Source: an uncultured Meiothermus sp.
GTDB lineage: Bacteria > Deinococcota > Deinococci > Deinococcales > Thermaceae
Direction: 5' to 3'
Length of the DNA stretch: 34,143 bases
Assembly: GCA_937950405.1 (NCBI GenBank)
Contig: CALFDH010000020.1
Location: 1 to 34,143, forward strand
Shown here: positions 1-7,077 of the stretch, one piece after another
Layout: the number at the start of each line of letters is the position of its first letter
Position numbering within the stretch: the first letter of the stretch is position 1
Program-made: the position numbers and the translations under genes
The notes under the pieces: generated by a model
Told to the model about the DNA's origin: nothing
The model's input: the letters and a program-made list of their open reading frames with translations, nothing else
Database searches by the model: none

Positions 1-95
1 TCGTTTTGGGGGATATCCAGGTTCACATCCATCAGCACCTTAAGCGGCCCCTTGGCGGTACTGAAGGTTTGGTTGAGGTTGCGTACTTCAATCAT
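1..95 (-). CDS. phnC: Phosphonate/phosphate-type ABC transporter ATP-binding subunit, N-terminus only
   Basis: Only the first 31 codons lie in the window; the gene runs off the left edge. Read leftward from the ATG at 93-95 the peptide begins MIEVRNLNQTFSTAKGPLKV and continues to LDIPQN, which is the start of an ABC ATPase just before its Walker A loop. A GGAGGA Shine-Dalgarno sequence lies about 3 nt upstream of the ATG. It follows the phnD-like binding-protein gene on the same strand, so it is probably the ATPase that powers that uptake system at the inner face of the membrane. The Walker motifs are outside the window, so the family call rests on the N-terminus and the neighbour. Confidence 0.75.
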   Translation of the reverse strand, partial: MIEVRNLNQTFSTAKGPLKVLMDVNLDIPQN

Positions 96-151
96 GCGTC
101 CTCCGCGTTAAACGTGACTTTCCACATCAGTTTCATGTCATCAAATCATAA

Positions 152-174
152 GCCCCCAGCGAAAATCTGGGGGC
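152..174 (-). terminator. Intercistronic hairpin between phnD and phnC
   Basis: GCCCCCAG and CTGGGGGC form a perfect 8-bp stem with a 7-nt loop, located between the phnD stop and the phnC start. On the minus strand it is followed by an A/T-mixed tract, not a clean T run, so it is a weak or partial terminator, or an mRNA-stabilising 3' structure. Such hairpins are common after binding-protein genes, where they keep the binding protein in excess of the ATPase and permease. Confidence 0.55.
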
Positions 175-200
175 AGGGTACTCGTTGGATTTGCAGGCCT

Positions 201-1076
201 TTATTGCCCGGCTACTTTGCGGGCCTGCCGCACCACGTCGTAGTCAGAGTCCTGGGCAGGAATCATGTAGTCAATACGGTATAGGTTGAACAAGAGTTTG
301 TTTTCAGGGGTCTTGATGCCCTGCAAGGCCGCCGCAATCCCACGCGAAAGGGTGGGGTTGCGAGCAAAAAACTGTCTCGAGACCGAGAAGGTATCGCCGG
401 GGATGGGCTTGGAGTAGAAGATAGCAGTCAGTTGGGCGGCTTCCTCGGGCTTGAGGAACTGCGTCCAGGCGCCGCTCTTGTTGCGGGTATCGTTGGCAAA
501 GGTGGCGCAGGCATCCACCGATTTGTTCAGCACGGCCAGCACGCAAGCATCGTGGCGACCCGCAAAGGTCTGCTTGGCAAAGAGCTTATCCGGGTCGAGG
601 CCAGCCCCCACCACCGCCGCACGGGGGAAAACATAGCCGGCAGCCGAGTTTTTGTCCACCCAGGCAATACTCTTGCCGTCCAGGCCTTGCAGGTTCTTGA
701 TGCCCGAGTCCTTACGTACCACGATGGCGCTCCAGTAGAAGGGGCTGGTGCCTCGCACGCTCTTGAGGAGTACCTGGGCGCCCACATCCTGGTTGGCAAT
801 TACGTAGCCGTCGGGGGGGAAGAAGGCAAAGTCGAGGTTGCCGCCGCGCATGGCCTCGATGAGGCCCCGGTACTCGGTGGGGATGAAGATTTCGACTTCG
901 ATGGCCCCCTGGAAGCGGCGCTCCAGATAGTCTGCAATGGCCTGGGCCGCCGGACGAAGCTGGTCGGAGTTCTGGGTGGGGTTGAAACCAATGCGCACCT
1001 TGACCGGGTTCTGCGCGAGGCCAACCGACAAGCCAAAGGCCAGTATGGCCAGAAGGAGAAGCAAGTTACGTTTCAT
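201..1076 (-). CDS. phnD: PhnD-like periplasmic binding protein of a phosphonate/phosphite/phosphate ABC transporter
   Basis: A 291-residue secreted solute-binding protein. Residues 1-21 are a classic signal peptide (MKRNLLLLLAILAFGLSVGLA) without a lipobox cysteine. The mature part starts with VRIGFNPTQNSDQLRPAAQA and has the PhnD-like segments YRGLIEAMRGGNLDFAFFPP and GKSIAWVDKNSAAGYVFPRA, followed by the Cys-containing HDACVLAVLNKSVDACAT region. Length and motif order fit the PhnD/PtxB/phosphate-phosphonate binding family, which delivers oxyanion phosphorus compounds to an inner-membrane permease. The exact ligand cannot be read from sequence. It is the promoter-proximal gene, with phnC following after 105 nt. 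A possible TAGGCT -10 box ends 9 nt before the ATG. Family assignment is secure; substrate is open. Confidence 0.85.
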   Translation of the reverse strand: MKRNLLLLLAILAFGLSVGLAQNPVKVRIGFNPTQNSDQLRPAAQAIADYLERRFQGAIEVEIFIPTEYRGLIEAMRGGNLDFAFFPPDGYVIANQDVGAQVLLKSVRGTSPFYWSAIVVRKDSGIKNLQGLDGKSIAWVDKNSAAGYVFPRAAVVGAGLDPDKLFAKQTFAGRHDACVLAVLNKSVDACATFANDTRNKSGAWTQFLKPEEAAQLTAIFYSKPIPGDTFSVSRQFFARNPTLSRGIAAALQGIKTPENKLLFNLYRIDYMIPAQDSDYDVVRQARKVAGQ

Positions 1077-1229
1077 ACGCCGCCTAGCCTACACCAGCTA
1101 CTGTCAAAATTGAATCAGGTCAAAGTTGTATCTAGCCTGAATGTAGTTTGTAACTTGGTAGGGTTTTGTGAACAACGCGCGTCGGTGGTGCACTCGAGTT
1201 TTCCACCCGCCCAGCCCCAGGACATGAAG

Positions 1230-1235
1230 TACACT
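1230..1235 (+). promoter_or_regulatory. Leaderless-type -10 box for the HAD gene
   Basis: TACACT ends 8 nt before the ATG at 1244, and there is no Shine-Dalgarno between them. This fits the TANNNT leaderless promoter style of Deinococcus-Thermus. No convincing -35 is seen. Confidence 0.4.
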
Positions 1236-1243
1236 TCACAACG

Positions 1244-2071
1244 ATGCAAGCCCTTATCTTCGACTTCGACGGCACCATCCTCGACACCGAAAGCACCGAG
1301 TTCCAGGCCTGGCAGGAGGTCTACCAGCAACACGGGGCCGAGCTTTCGCTGGACTACTGGCTCCCCTTTATCGGCAACAACTCGATTCCCTTCGACCCTG
1401 CGGGCCACCTGGAAAAACTGCTGGGCAGGCCGCTGAACAAGGAGGACATCGAAGACTGGGTTGGGCAGCGCAAACAATCCCTTAACCAGAGCCTGAAGCC
1501 CCTGCCGGGGGTATTGGACTACCTCGAGGCCGCCGAGGCGGTGGGCCTCAAGCTGGCCGTGGCAAGCAGCTCGAGGCGGGCCTGGGTCGAAGGGCACCTG
1601 GAGCGGCTGGGGTTGCTACCGTACTTCCAGGTCATCCGCACCAAGGAAGATGTGGCCCTGACCAAACCCGACCCAGCCCTCTTTTTGCGGGCTGCCGCAG
1701 GGCTCGGGGTATCGCCCCAGGAAACCATTGTGCTCGAGGACTCGCAAAACGGGGTACGAGCGGCCAGGTCGGCGGGGGCTTTTACGGTGGTCATCCCCAA
1801 CGTCCTCACCCGGCACCTGGATTTGAGCCAGGCCACCTGGTGCTTGACTGCCTTTGCGACCCTCCGCTTTGAGACCTGCTGCCCATGGCCCGGGAGTGGA
1901 GCCGCGCCCGGCTACCCACCGTTATTTAGAAAACGCAGGATGCCCAAGGCCAGGGCCTCGGCCAGGGCCTGCCGATACTCGCTTTTCTGGAGGCGGCGGC
2001 CCTCCTCGGGGTGGTTGGCAAAGCCGACCTCGACCAGAATGGCCGGGATGCGGGCATTGCGAATCACGTAA
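1244..2071 (+). CDS. HAD-superfamily hydrolase (beta-phosphoglucomutase/phosphatase-like), probable C-terminal frameshift
   Basis: A haloacid-dehalogenase-type phosphatase or phosphomutase. Motif I is FDFDGT with nucleophile D7 and acid D9, motif II lies in LAVASSS (about 104-110), the motif III lysine in LTKPDPALF (about 139-147), and motif IV in VLEDSQNG (163-170). The helical cap sits between motif I and motif II. The fold ends normally near residue 197 (TRHLDLSQA), but the remaining roughly 78 residues are Arg/Pro-rich and overlap the antisense amidase gene by 160 bp. Reading one base earlier from codon 197 gives HLVLDCLCDPPL and a stop at 1870-1872, a typical HAD ending and a 209-residue protein. 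I infer loss of one C in a CCC run, or a sequencing error. The long tail is probably not a native domain. Substrate unknown. Confidence 0.75.
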   Translation: MQALIFDFDGTILDTESTEFQAWQEVYQQHGAELSLDYWLPFIGNNSIPFDPAGHLEKLLGRPLNKEDIEDWVGQRKQSLNQSLKPLPGVLDYLEAAEAVGLKLAVASSSRRAWVEGHLERLGLLPYFQVIRTKEDVALTKPDPALFLRAAAGLGVSPQETIVLEDSQNGVRAARSAGAFTVVIPNVLTRHLDLSQATWCLTAFATLRFETCCPWPGSGAAPGYPPLFRKRRMPKARASARACRYSLFWRRRPSSGWLAKPTSTRMAGMRALRIT

Positions 2072-2994
2072 AACGGAGCCTGCCGCACCCCCCGGTCTAG
2101 TGCACCGGTGGCCTGGAGCATGGCCCCGTGCACCAAATGGGCCAGTTGACGCGAGAACTTGAGGTTAGACTGGGCAATCAGATCGCGCACCAGCCGCTCC
2201 CCCACACTCTGGGCCTCGAGGGTCAGGCGGCGGCCCAGCTCGCCCCCACCGTTTTCGCGGATGACCTGGGCCAGCAGGCTGGGGTCAATGGTGTGGCCAA
2301 AATAGTAGGTCTCGATGCCCTGGGCCACGTTGGGCGCACTATTGATGTGAATCGAGACGAAGAGGTTGCGTTTGGAGTTGGCCATCTCGGCCCGCATGCC
2401 CAGATCGGTGGCCTTGTCAGAGGAAAGGTGGGTGTCGCTGCTGCGGGTGAGAACGACCTCAACGCCTTGCTGTCGCAAGAGTTTTTGCAGGCGCAAGGCC
2501 AGGTCGAGGGTGACCTCCTTTTCCACTACAAAACCCACCGCGCCGGGGTCTATCCCCCCATGCCCGGCATCGATCACCACAGTCTTGGGCTGGGAGCGGG
2601 GTTTGGGGGGCTCTGGGCGGGTAGACGCTTGCGGCGGGTTCTGGGCGGGTTGGGTCACGCTCACCACATCCACCACCAGACGCCGCCGATTGCCATCATT
2701 GAGCACAGTGGTCTTGACTTCTACACTGGGGCGCAGACGAACAAACACCGTTGCACCGCCCGCCGCGGGCACCACCTGATAAGACGCGACCTGGGGAGAG
2801 CTGACATCGGTATCGCTGGCGTTTGGAGCCACGCCGCTAAAGCGAAGGGTCAGGGTGTCGGGCGTTTGCGAAAGCTGGTACTGGGTTTTGGCCTCGAGGT
2901 CGAACACCAGGCGGGTGTAGCCTTCGTGCAGACCCAGCCTGGGAAAAGCCAGAGCCGGAGCCAGAATTACGATCAGAAAGGCTAATAACCGCAT
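1912..2994 (-). CDS. N-acetylmuramoyl-L-alanine amidase (AMIN + Amidase_3)
   Basis: A 360-residue exported peptidoglycan amidase that cleaves the bond between MurNAc and L-Ala. Residues 1-17 are a signal peptide (MRLLAFLIVILAPALAF). Residues about 20-110 form a beta-rich AMIN-type targeting domain, and 115-138 a Pro-rich linker. The catalytic Amidase_3 domain starts at KTVVIDAGHGG. Expected zinc ligands are visible: H145 in DAGHGG, E158 in VVEKE, and H216 in VSIHIN. The catalytic glutamate is E322 in ILVEVGFANHPEE. The architecture is that of AmiC/CwlM-type enzymes used in septum splitting and wall turnover. A TATACT box lies 9 nt before the ATG. Its 3' end converges with the HAD gene. The call is solid; which of several possible paralogues it is cannot be told. 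Confidence 0.93.
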   Translation of the reverse strand: MRLLAFLIVILAPALAFPRLGLHEGYTRLVFDLEAKTQYQLSQTPDTLTLRFSGVAPNASDTDVSSPQVASYQVVPAAGGATVFVRLRPSVEVKTTVLNDGNRRRLVVDVVSVTQPAQNPPQASTRPEPPKPRSQPKTVVIDAGHGGIDPGAVGFVVEKEVTLDLALRLQKLLRQQGVEVVLTRSSDTHLSSDKATDLGMRAEMANSKRNLFVSIHINSAPNVAQGIETYYFGHTIDPSLLAQVIRENGGGELGRRLTLEAQSVGERLVRDLIAQSNLKFSRQLAHLVHGAMLQATGALDRGVRQAPFYVIRNARIPAILVEVGFANHPEEGRRLQKSEYRQALAEALALGILRFLNNGG

Positions 2995-3098
2995 CTACGT
3001 TGGAGTATAGCCGAAAAACTTGCTTTTTTTTGATGATTTGACCCCGGTTCCCTCTGGCACGGATAGCCAGACTATCTGCACTCCGTTCGCAATTGGTC

Positions 3099-3225
3099 AT
3101 ACCAGATTCGGTTGGTTCGTTACCGAATGGTAACGAACCAACCCGACCGAAGGGAGTGCTCTGGGATTCAAAAAGATAGCCCTGGGGGTTTTTGGTTTGG
3201 TGAAGTATCTTTTTGAATCCAGTAT
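3099..3225 (+). repeat. Palindromic MITE-like repeat, copy A (127 bp)
   Basis: Bounded by imperfect terminal inverted repeats ATACCAGATTC and GAATCCAGTAT. It contains two strong hairpins. The first has 15-bp perfect arms GGTTGGTTCGTTACC (3110-3124) and GGTAACGAACCAACC (3129-3143) with a GAAT loop. The second has 15-bp perfect arms GGATTCAAAAAGATA (3164-3178) and TATCTTTTTGAATCC (3206-3220) with a 27-nt loop. Nearly identical to copy C at 27745-27870. No transposase is encoded, so it is a candidate non-autonomous element or structured RNA. Confidence 0.85.
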
Positions 3226-3226
3226 C

Positions 3227-3424
3227 GCAACAGATTCGGTTAGTTCGTTACCCTTCGGCGGCGAACTAACCCGACCGGAGTTATCCGCGTAGCAAAGGGC
3301 GATACCGCTCCTTGGAAGAAAGACGTTTTTTTTCGCCGACCGAGGGGAGGGGTGTGCGCTAGGATTCAAAAAAGATAGCCCCCTGGGACTTTTGTTTTGT
3401 AAAGTATCCTATTAAACCCGGTAT
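3227..3424 (+). repeat. Palindromic MITE-like repeat, copy B (about 198 bp, diverged and expanded)
   Basis: Starts at CAGATTCGGTT and ends in ACCCGGTAT, directly after copy A. Hairpin 1 has arms GGTTAGTTCG and CGAACTAACC. The stretch AGACGTTTTTTTTCGCCGACC to GTGTGCGCT in the middle matches, on the opposite strand, the middle of copy D. The GATTCAAAAAAGATAG motif of hairpin 2 is kept, but its 3' partner (GTATCCTATTAAACC) has decayed. Confidence 0.7.
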
Positions 3425-3547
3425 CACAAACCCTTGGCTTCCTGCAGCTTTCGGCCTTTGGCAGTGTGTCTCCGCTTCTTTTGCGCATCAGAAATGGGCT
3501 TTATGGCGGTGTTGATGTTTTGCTCATTCGGTTCATCCCAGAGGCTC

Positions 3548-3553
3548 TAGGAT
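3548..3553 (+). promoter_or_regulatory. Leaderless-type -10 box for the lpt-like operon
   Basis: TAGGAT ends 7 nt before the ATG at 3561. The intervening TGGAAGA could also act as a weak Shine-Dalgarno. No -35 is recognisable. Confidence 0.4.
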
Positions 3554-3560
3554 TGGAAGA

Positions 3561-4184
3561 ATGAAGCACTGGATTCTGTTACTCACGCTTCTCTCGCTGG
3601 TGGGGCTGGCCTCGAGGTTTGCCGGCTTCGAGGTGCGGCCCAGGGGCAACTCGGAGCTCGATGTGGGCACCGGGATCTATACTCTGCCCACCGGCGGCAC
3701 CATCACCGACAACAAGAGCGGGCTGGTGCTGGAAGCCCGCTACATCCAGTACCGCGACGGCGACTTTATCAAGGCCCAGGGCGCCACCCTAAAGGCCAGG
3801 GAGGGCGAGTTTGCTGCTACGAGCCTCGAGTACCTGCAAAAGCCCGATACCCTGCGGATGAACGGGGTGCGTTTTAGTTCCAAAGAGTTCAAGGCCCTCA
3901 CGGCTCAGCAGGGCTTGCTCCTCAAAGAGGACGTGCTGGTGCTCAAAGGCGAGGTGCGCTCGAGCGACCCCGCTCTCGAGGCCAGTACCCTGGTGGTGGA
4001 CACCGCCAAAGACCAGGCCCTGGTGCTGGGGGTGTTTACCTATCGGGACGGCGCTACCACCCTGCGGGGCAACCGGCCCGATAGCACCCTGCTGCTCACC
4101 TTTGCCGACGGCAAGGTGCGGGCCAACACCCGCGTGCCTGCCGAGGTCTTGAACCGTCTGCGCCCCTACGCCGATAAACTGTAG
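3561..4184 (+). CDS. LptA/LptC-like (OstA-fold) periplasmic protein
   Basis: A 207-residue protein with an N-terminal signal or anchor (MKHWILLLTLLSLVGLASRFAG). It is followed by a repetitive beta pattern rich in short strands, such as LVLEARYIQYRDGDFIKAQGATL and DTLRMNGVRFSSKEFKAL. This pattern and size resemble the OstA beta-jellyroll of LptA/LptC/YrbK proteins, which form the periplasmic bridge carrying lipid to the outer membrane. The first gene of a tight operon, it is followed 3 nt later by an LptD-like gene and then an LptF/G-like permease, which strongly supports the reading. Sequence similarity alone would be weak. Whether it is the LptA (soluble) or LptC (anchored) equivalent is unclear; the single N-terminal hydrophobic segment allows both. 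Confidence 0.7.
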   Translation: MKHWILLLTLLSLVGLASRFAGFEVRPRGNSELDVGTGIYTLPTGGTITDNKSGLVLEARYIQYRDGDFIKAQGATLKAREGEFAATSLEYLQKPDTLRMNGVRFSSKEFKALTAQQGLLLKEDVLVLKGEVRSSDPALEASTLVVDTAKDQALVLGVFTYRDGATTLRGNRPDSTLLLTFADGKVRANTRVPAEVLNRLRPYADKL

Positions 4185-4187
4185 GGC

Positions 4188-5873
4188 GTGTGGATGGGGA
4201 GAAAAAGGTACAGGGCTCCAGAGCCCACAACAGGCACAGGCGCAAAGGGCCAAGGGGCAGCGAAACCCCCTCTTCCCTGCGCCTTCTCGCCTTTTCTTCT
4301 CCTGGCCCTGCTGTTCAGTGGCCTGGCCTGGGCCTCCCCCGGCCCTGTTCCCTGCGCCGAAGCGTCTTACACCCTCGAGACCCCCGAAGGGCTGGCGGGT
4401 GGGGGAAACTTGGAATTTGATGGTGAGGTGGCCATCTTCAGCGACGGAGCCTGTTTACAGACCAAGGGTTTGTTGCTGCGAGCCCCCAGCCTGCGCTACG
4501 ACCAGACCAGCGGCGAACTGACCGCCCAGCAGATCGAGGTAGAAACCCCTCGCTACCGCTTCTGGGCGGAAAAAAGCCACATCAAGGGCCAGGTCTTGCA
4601 GGCCAGCGGGATTCGGGCGACTACCTGCAAGTGCGGCGACGACCTGCGGCTCTTGTCCGAGAGCCTGCGCTTCGATACCCAGAGCGGGGAGATGGTGCTG
4701 GAGGAGAGCCGGCTCGAGGTCTACCGGTTTGGCCTGGCCCGCTTTAGCGAGCTACGCCTGGATCCCGACCAGCCGCTGGGCGAGAACCTGGGGCTTGCCC
4801 CAGCAGGCACCGAAGCCCCCCTGGCCTTGCCGGTTCGCTTCGACTTCGACCAGGGGCTCAATGTGGGATTGAGCGAGTTTCCCCTGCCCGATTCGGGGGG
4901 TCTTGCTGGCAAGTTCAGCACCCGGCTGACCCTGCTGGGCCTGCGCCTGGGCAGCCCTGACCCCATCCTGCGGCTGGGCCTGGCCGTCCAGGAAAAAAAC
5001 CGCCGGGCCAGCCTGCAATTCGATAGCAAGCCCAGCGGCGTGGCCAGCCGGGGCGAGGTGGTGGATGGCCCCCTGTTCTTTGTGCACGATAGCGAACTGG
5101 GCCGCTATGCCTTCGGGCTCAAACAGGCTTTTGCCCTGGGGCGCTTTACCCTGATCCCTTATGGTTGGATGGCTCAGGACTGGCGCGACGGCACCCCCGC
5201 CACCCAGGTGCAGGGGCTGGCGGCAGGGGCCGAACTGCGCTACCGTTTCGAGGTGCAGGAGGGGCTCTTTCGCTTTCGCCTGGAGCCCTTTGGGGTGCTG
5301 GGCTTCTATGATCAACCCCAGCAGTACCTGGCCTACGGCGGGCAGGCCGAGGGCCGCTACGAGGGCGACTATAGCCTGCGGGTGGGCTATACCTGGGCCA
5401 TTGAGTCCACCCCCGGGCGCTTCTGGATCGAGCGCCGCGAGGCCACCCAGAAGCTCTCGGGCAGCCTGCTATACCCTGGCTTTCGCCTCGAAGCAGAACA
5501 CGATTTCCTGAAGAGCCAGACCGAGTCCAGCCTACGGATAGGCTTCATGCAGGACTACGGTGAGCTATGGGCCCAGCTCCACACCTGCTGGAACTGCGTG
5601 GGCAAAACCCTAAGCAATGGGCGCGACGACTGGGAACGCCGGGAACTGGTGGTGGGCTTCACGCCGGTTCCACTCTCCTGCACCTACGACCTCAACCTGA
5701 CCCCTTTCCTCGGGTATGATTTCCTGCGCCTGGGCGTCAGCCGCTGGGGTCTGGAACTGCGCTACGCCGACTGCTGCTTCATCTGGCGGCTAGGCTACCA
5801 GGAAATCCGCCTGGCCCAGCAGCCCGGCGAGGTGGCCAGCGGCAAACTTACTTTTGGGCTGGAAATTCGATGA
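4188..5873 (+). CDS. LptD-like outer-membrane assembly protein
   Basis: A 561-residue protein. A long polar lead precedes a hydrophobic export signal (PFLLLALLFSGLAWA, about 35-49), so the GTG start at 4188 or the ATG at 4194 both give an unusually long signal. Residues about 55-190 form an OstA-like domain (ASYTLETPEG to GEMVLEESRLEVYRFG). About 200-561 is a beta-barrel-like region with alternating aromatic strands, ending in LTFGLEIR. Cysteines are notable: C147/C149 (TCKCGDD), C467/C470 (CWNC), C498 and adjacent C529-C530 (ADCCFIWRLGYQ). Adjacent C-terminal cysteines are a hallmark of E. coli LptD, where they pair with N-domain cysteines. It lies between an LptA/C-like and an LptF/G-like gene, with a stop/start overlap to the latter. 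The transported lipid is unknown. Confidence 0.78.
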   Translation: MWMGRKRYRAPEPTTGTGAKGQGAAKPPLPCAFSPFLLLALLFSGLAWASPGPVPCAEASYTLETPEGLAGGGNLEFDGEVAIFSDGACLQTKGLLLRAPSLRYDQTSGELTAQQIEVETPRYRFWAEKSHIKGQVLQASGIRATTCKCGDDLRLLSESLRFDTQSGEMVLEESRLEVYRFGLARFSELRLDPDQPLGENLGLAPAGTEAPLALPVRFDFDQGLNVGLSEFPLPDSGGLAGKFSTRLTLLGLRLGSPDPILRLGLAVQEKNRRASLQFDSKPSGVASRGEVVDGPLFFVHDSELGRYAFGLKQAFALGRFTLIPYGWMAQDWRDGTPATQVQGLAAGAELRYRFEVQEGLFRFRLEPFGVLGFYDQPQQYLAYGGQAEGRYEGDYSLRVGYTWAIESTPGRFWIERREATQKLSGSLLYPGFRLEAEHDFLKSQTESSLRIGFMQDYGELWAQLHTCWNCVGKTLSNGRDDWERRELVVGFTPVPLSCTYDLNLTPFLGYDFLRLGVSRWGLELRYADCCFIWRLGYQEIRLAQQPGEVASGKLTFGLEIR

Positions 5874-7003
5874 CCCATCTGGATCGTTACATCCTCCGCG
5901 AAGCCTTGCCGGTTTTTTTGTTCGGGCTGGTGCTGTATGTGGGCTTTGGCCTGATTAGCAATATCCTGCCCAGGGCGCAGTGGATGGGCACCGCCGAGCT
6001 GGGTAGCATCCTCAAGTGGCTGGCCTTGCAGGTGCCTGCCGCCTCGGTGCAGGCACTACCCATTGCGGGTCTCCTTTCGATTCTGCTGGCTTTTGGACGA
6101 CTGGCTCGGGAGAACGAGCTCCTGGTGATGCAGGCCGGCGGCATCTCGGTGCTGCGTACCGCCCGGCTGTTTTTGCTGGGGGGGCTCCTCTTGAGCGGGC
6201 TCTCGCTGGTGCTCTCGGAGTGGGTGGTGCCCTGGGCCAACCGGGCTACGGCGGTGGTGTACTGGAACGAACTTGTTCCCGAGCGCACCGCTCAGTTTCG
6301 CCTGGTCGGGCGTGAGCTTTCGGTGGGTGACTACACCCTGCGCTTTGAGGGTTTCGATGCGGCCAAAGATGAGTTACAGCAGGTGCGCCTCGAGCGCTGG
6401 CAGGGCCAGACCATGACCGTGATTCTGGCCCAGAGCGCCCGCTTGCAGGGCTCGGTGATGGTGTTCCGGGACTACAAGGTATTTACCCTGGACTTTGCCC
6501 GCCTGCCCCTCCCCGAGTTTGCCACCCTCGAGCAGGCCGAAACCGGCTTGCAAGAGGTCTTCCGGGCCCAGAACATCGGCCAGGCCGGGGCCGAGCTTTC
6601 GGTGCGGCTCTCCCGTAGCCGCGAAGACCTGGAAGCCCAGTACGCCGGGGGCGGCTTTGAAACGCCGGTCTCGCTTTCGGAGTGGTGGCGCAAACTCCAG
6701 AATCCCAGCACCCCGCCCCGCGAACGGCGCGAAGCCAAGGCCCAGTGGCATTCCGGCATTGCCCTGGCCCTGGGCAACCTGATGGTGCTCATCCTGGCCC
6801 TGCCCATTGCGGTACGCCGGGCCACCAGCCCCGGTACGGCCCTGGCGTTGGCCCTGGTGCTCACCATTGCCTACTATGTGGCTTTCAGCACCGGCAAAGT
6901 GCTGGCCCTCTCGAGCCCCCTGCCCCCCGAACTCGCGGCCTGGGGCGCCAACCTGCTGGGTCTGGCGGTGGGTCTCTGGCTGGGAAAGGGCATTTACCGC
7001 TGA
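5870..7003 (+). CDS. LptF/LptG (YjgP/YjgQ) family permease
   Basis: A 377-residue inner-membrane permease. It opens with LDRYILREALPVFLFGLVLYVG, the standard YjgP/YjgQ start. There are transmembrane segments at about 12-33, 53-75 and 98-125, a periplasmic beta-jellyroll in the middle (about 130-280), and three C-terminal helices (about 290-375). The motif RLARENELLVMQAGGIS is the conserved cytoplasmic loop that contacts the LptB ATPase. The ATG overlaps the TGA of the LptD-like gene (ATGA), so translation is coupled. Proteobacteria need LptF plus LptG plus LptB; only one permease and no LptB are in this window, so partners must lie elsewhere or the protein works as a homodimer. Confidence 0.9.
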   Translation: MTHLDRYILREALPVFLFGLVLYVGFGLISNILPRAQWMGTAELGSILKWLALQVPAASVQALPIAGLLSILLAFGRLARENELLVMQAGGISVLRTARLFLLGGLLLSGLSLVLSEWVVPWANRATAVVYWNELVPERTAQFRLVGRELSVGDYTLRFEGFDAAKDELQQVRLERWQGQTMTVILAQSARLQGSVMVFRDYKVFTLDFARLPLPEFATLEQAETGLQEVFRAQNIGQAGAELSVRLSRSREDLEAQYAGGGFETPVSLSEWWRKLQNPSTPPRERREAKAQWHSGIALALGNLMVLILALPIAVRRATSPGTALALALVLTIAYYVAFSTGKVLALSSPLPPELAAWGANLLGLAVGLWLGKGIYR

Positions 7004-7077
7004 AAACCACAGGCCACCAGACGACCTGTCAGCAAAAAGTTGCCCTGATGTACTAAGCTAAACGCCAGGTGTGTTGA

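Larger units (their letters stand above)
2995..3560. other. Intergenic region holding divergent promoters and two repeat copies
   Basis: This 566-bp gap separates the divergent amidase and lpt-like genes. TATACT (revcomp of 3004-3009) serves the amidase. TAGGAT at 3548-3553 serves the lpt-like operon. The middle is occupied by two palindromic repeat copies (3099-3225 and about 3227-3424). The remainder, 3425-3547, shows no ORF or structure that I can support. Confidence 0.7.

Noticed and set aside
3110-3220. Repeat hairpins as an intrinsic terminator or riboswitch for the amidase
   Set aside because: The element lies upstream of the amidase start on the opposite side of its -10 box, and the same element occurs in unrelated contexts.
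3097-3369. 90-aa minus-strand ORF sharing DSKRYFTKPKTP and ALPSVGLVR with the 62-aa ORF at 27757-27945
   Set aside because: The shared peptide is the translation of repeat copies A and C, so it reflects element spread, not a protein family. No start signals were seen.
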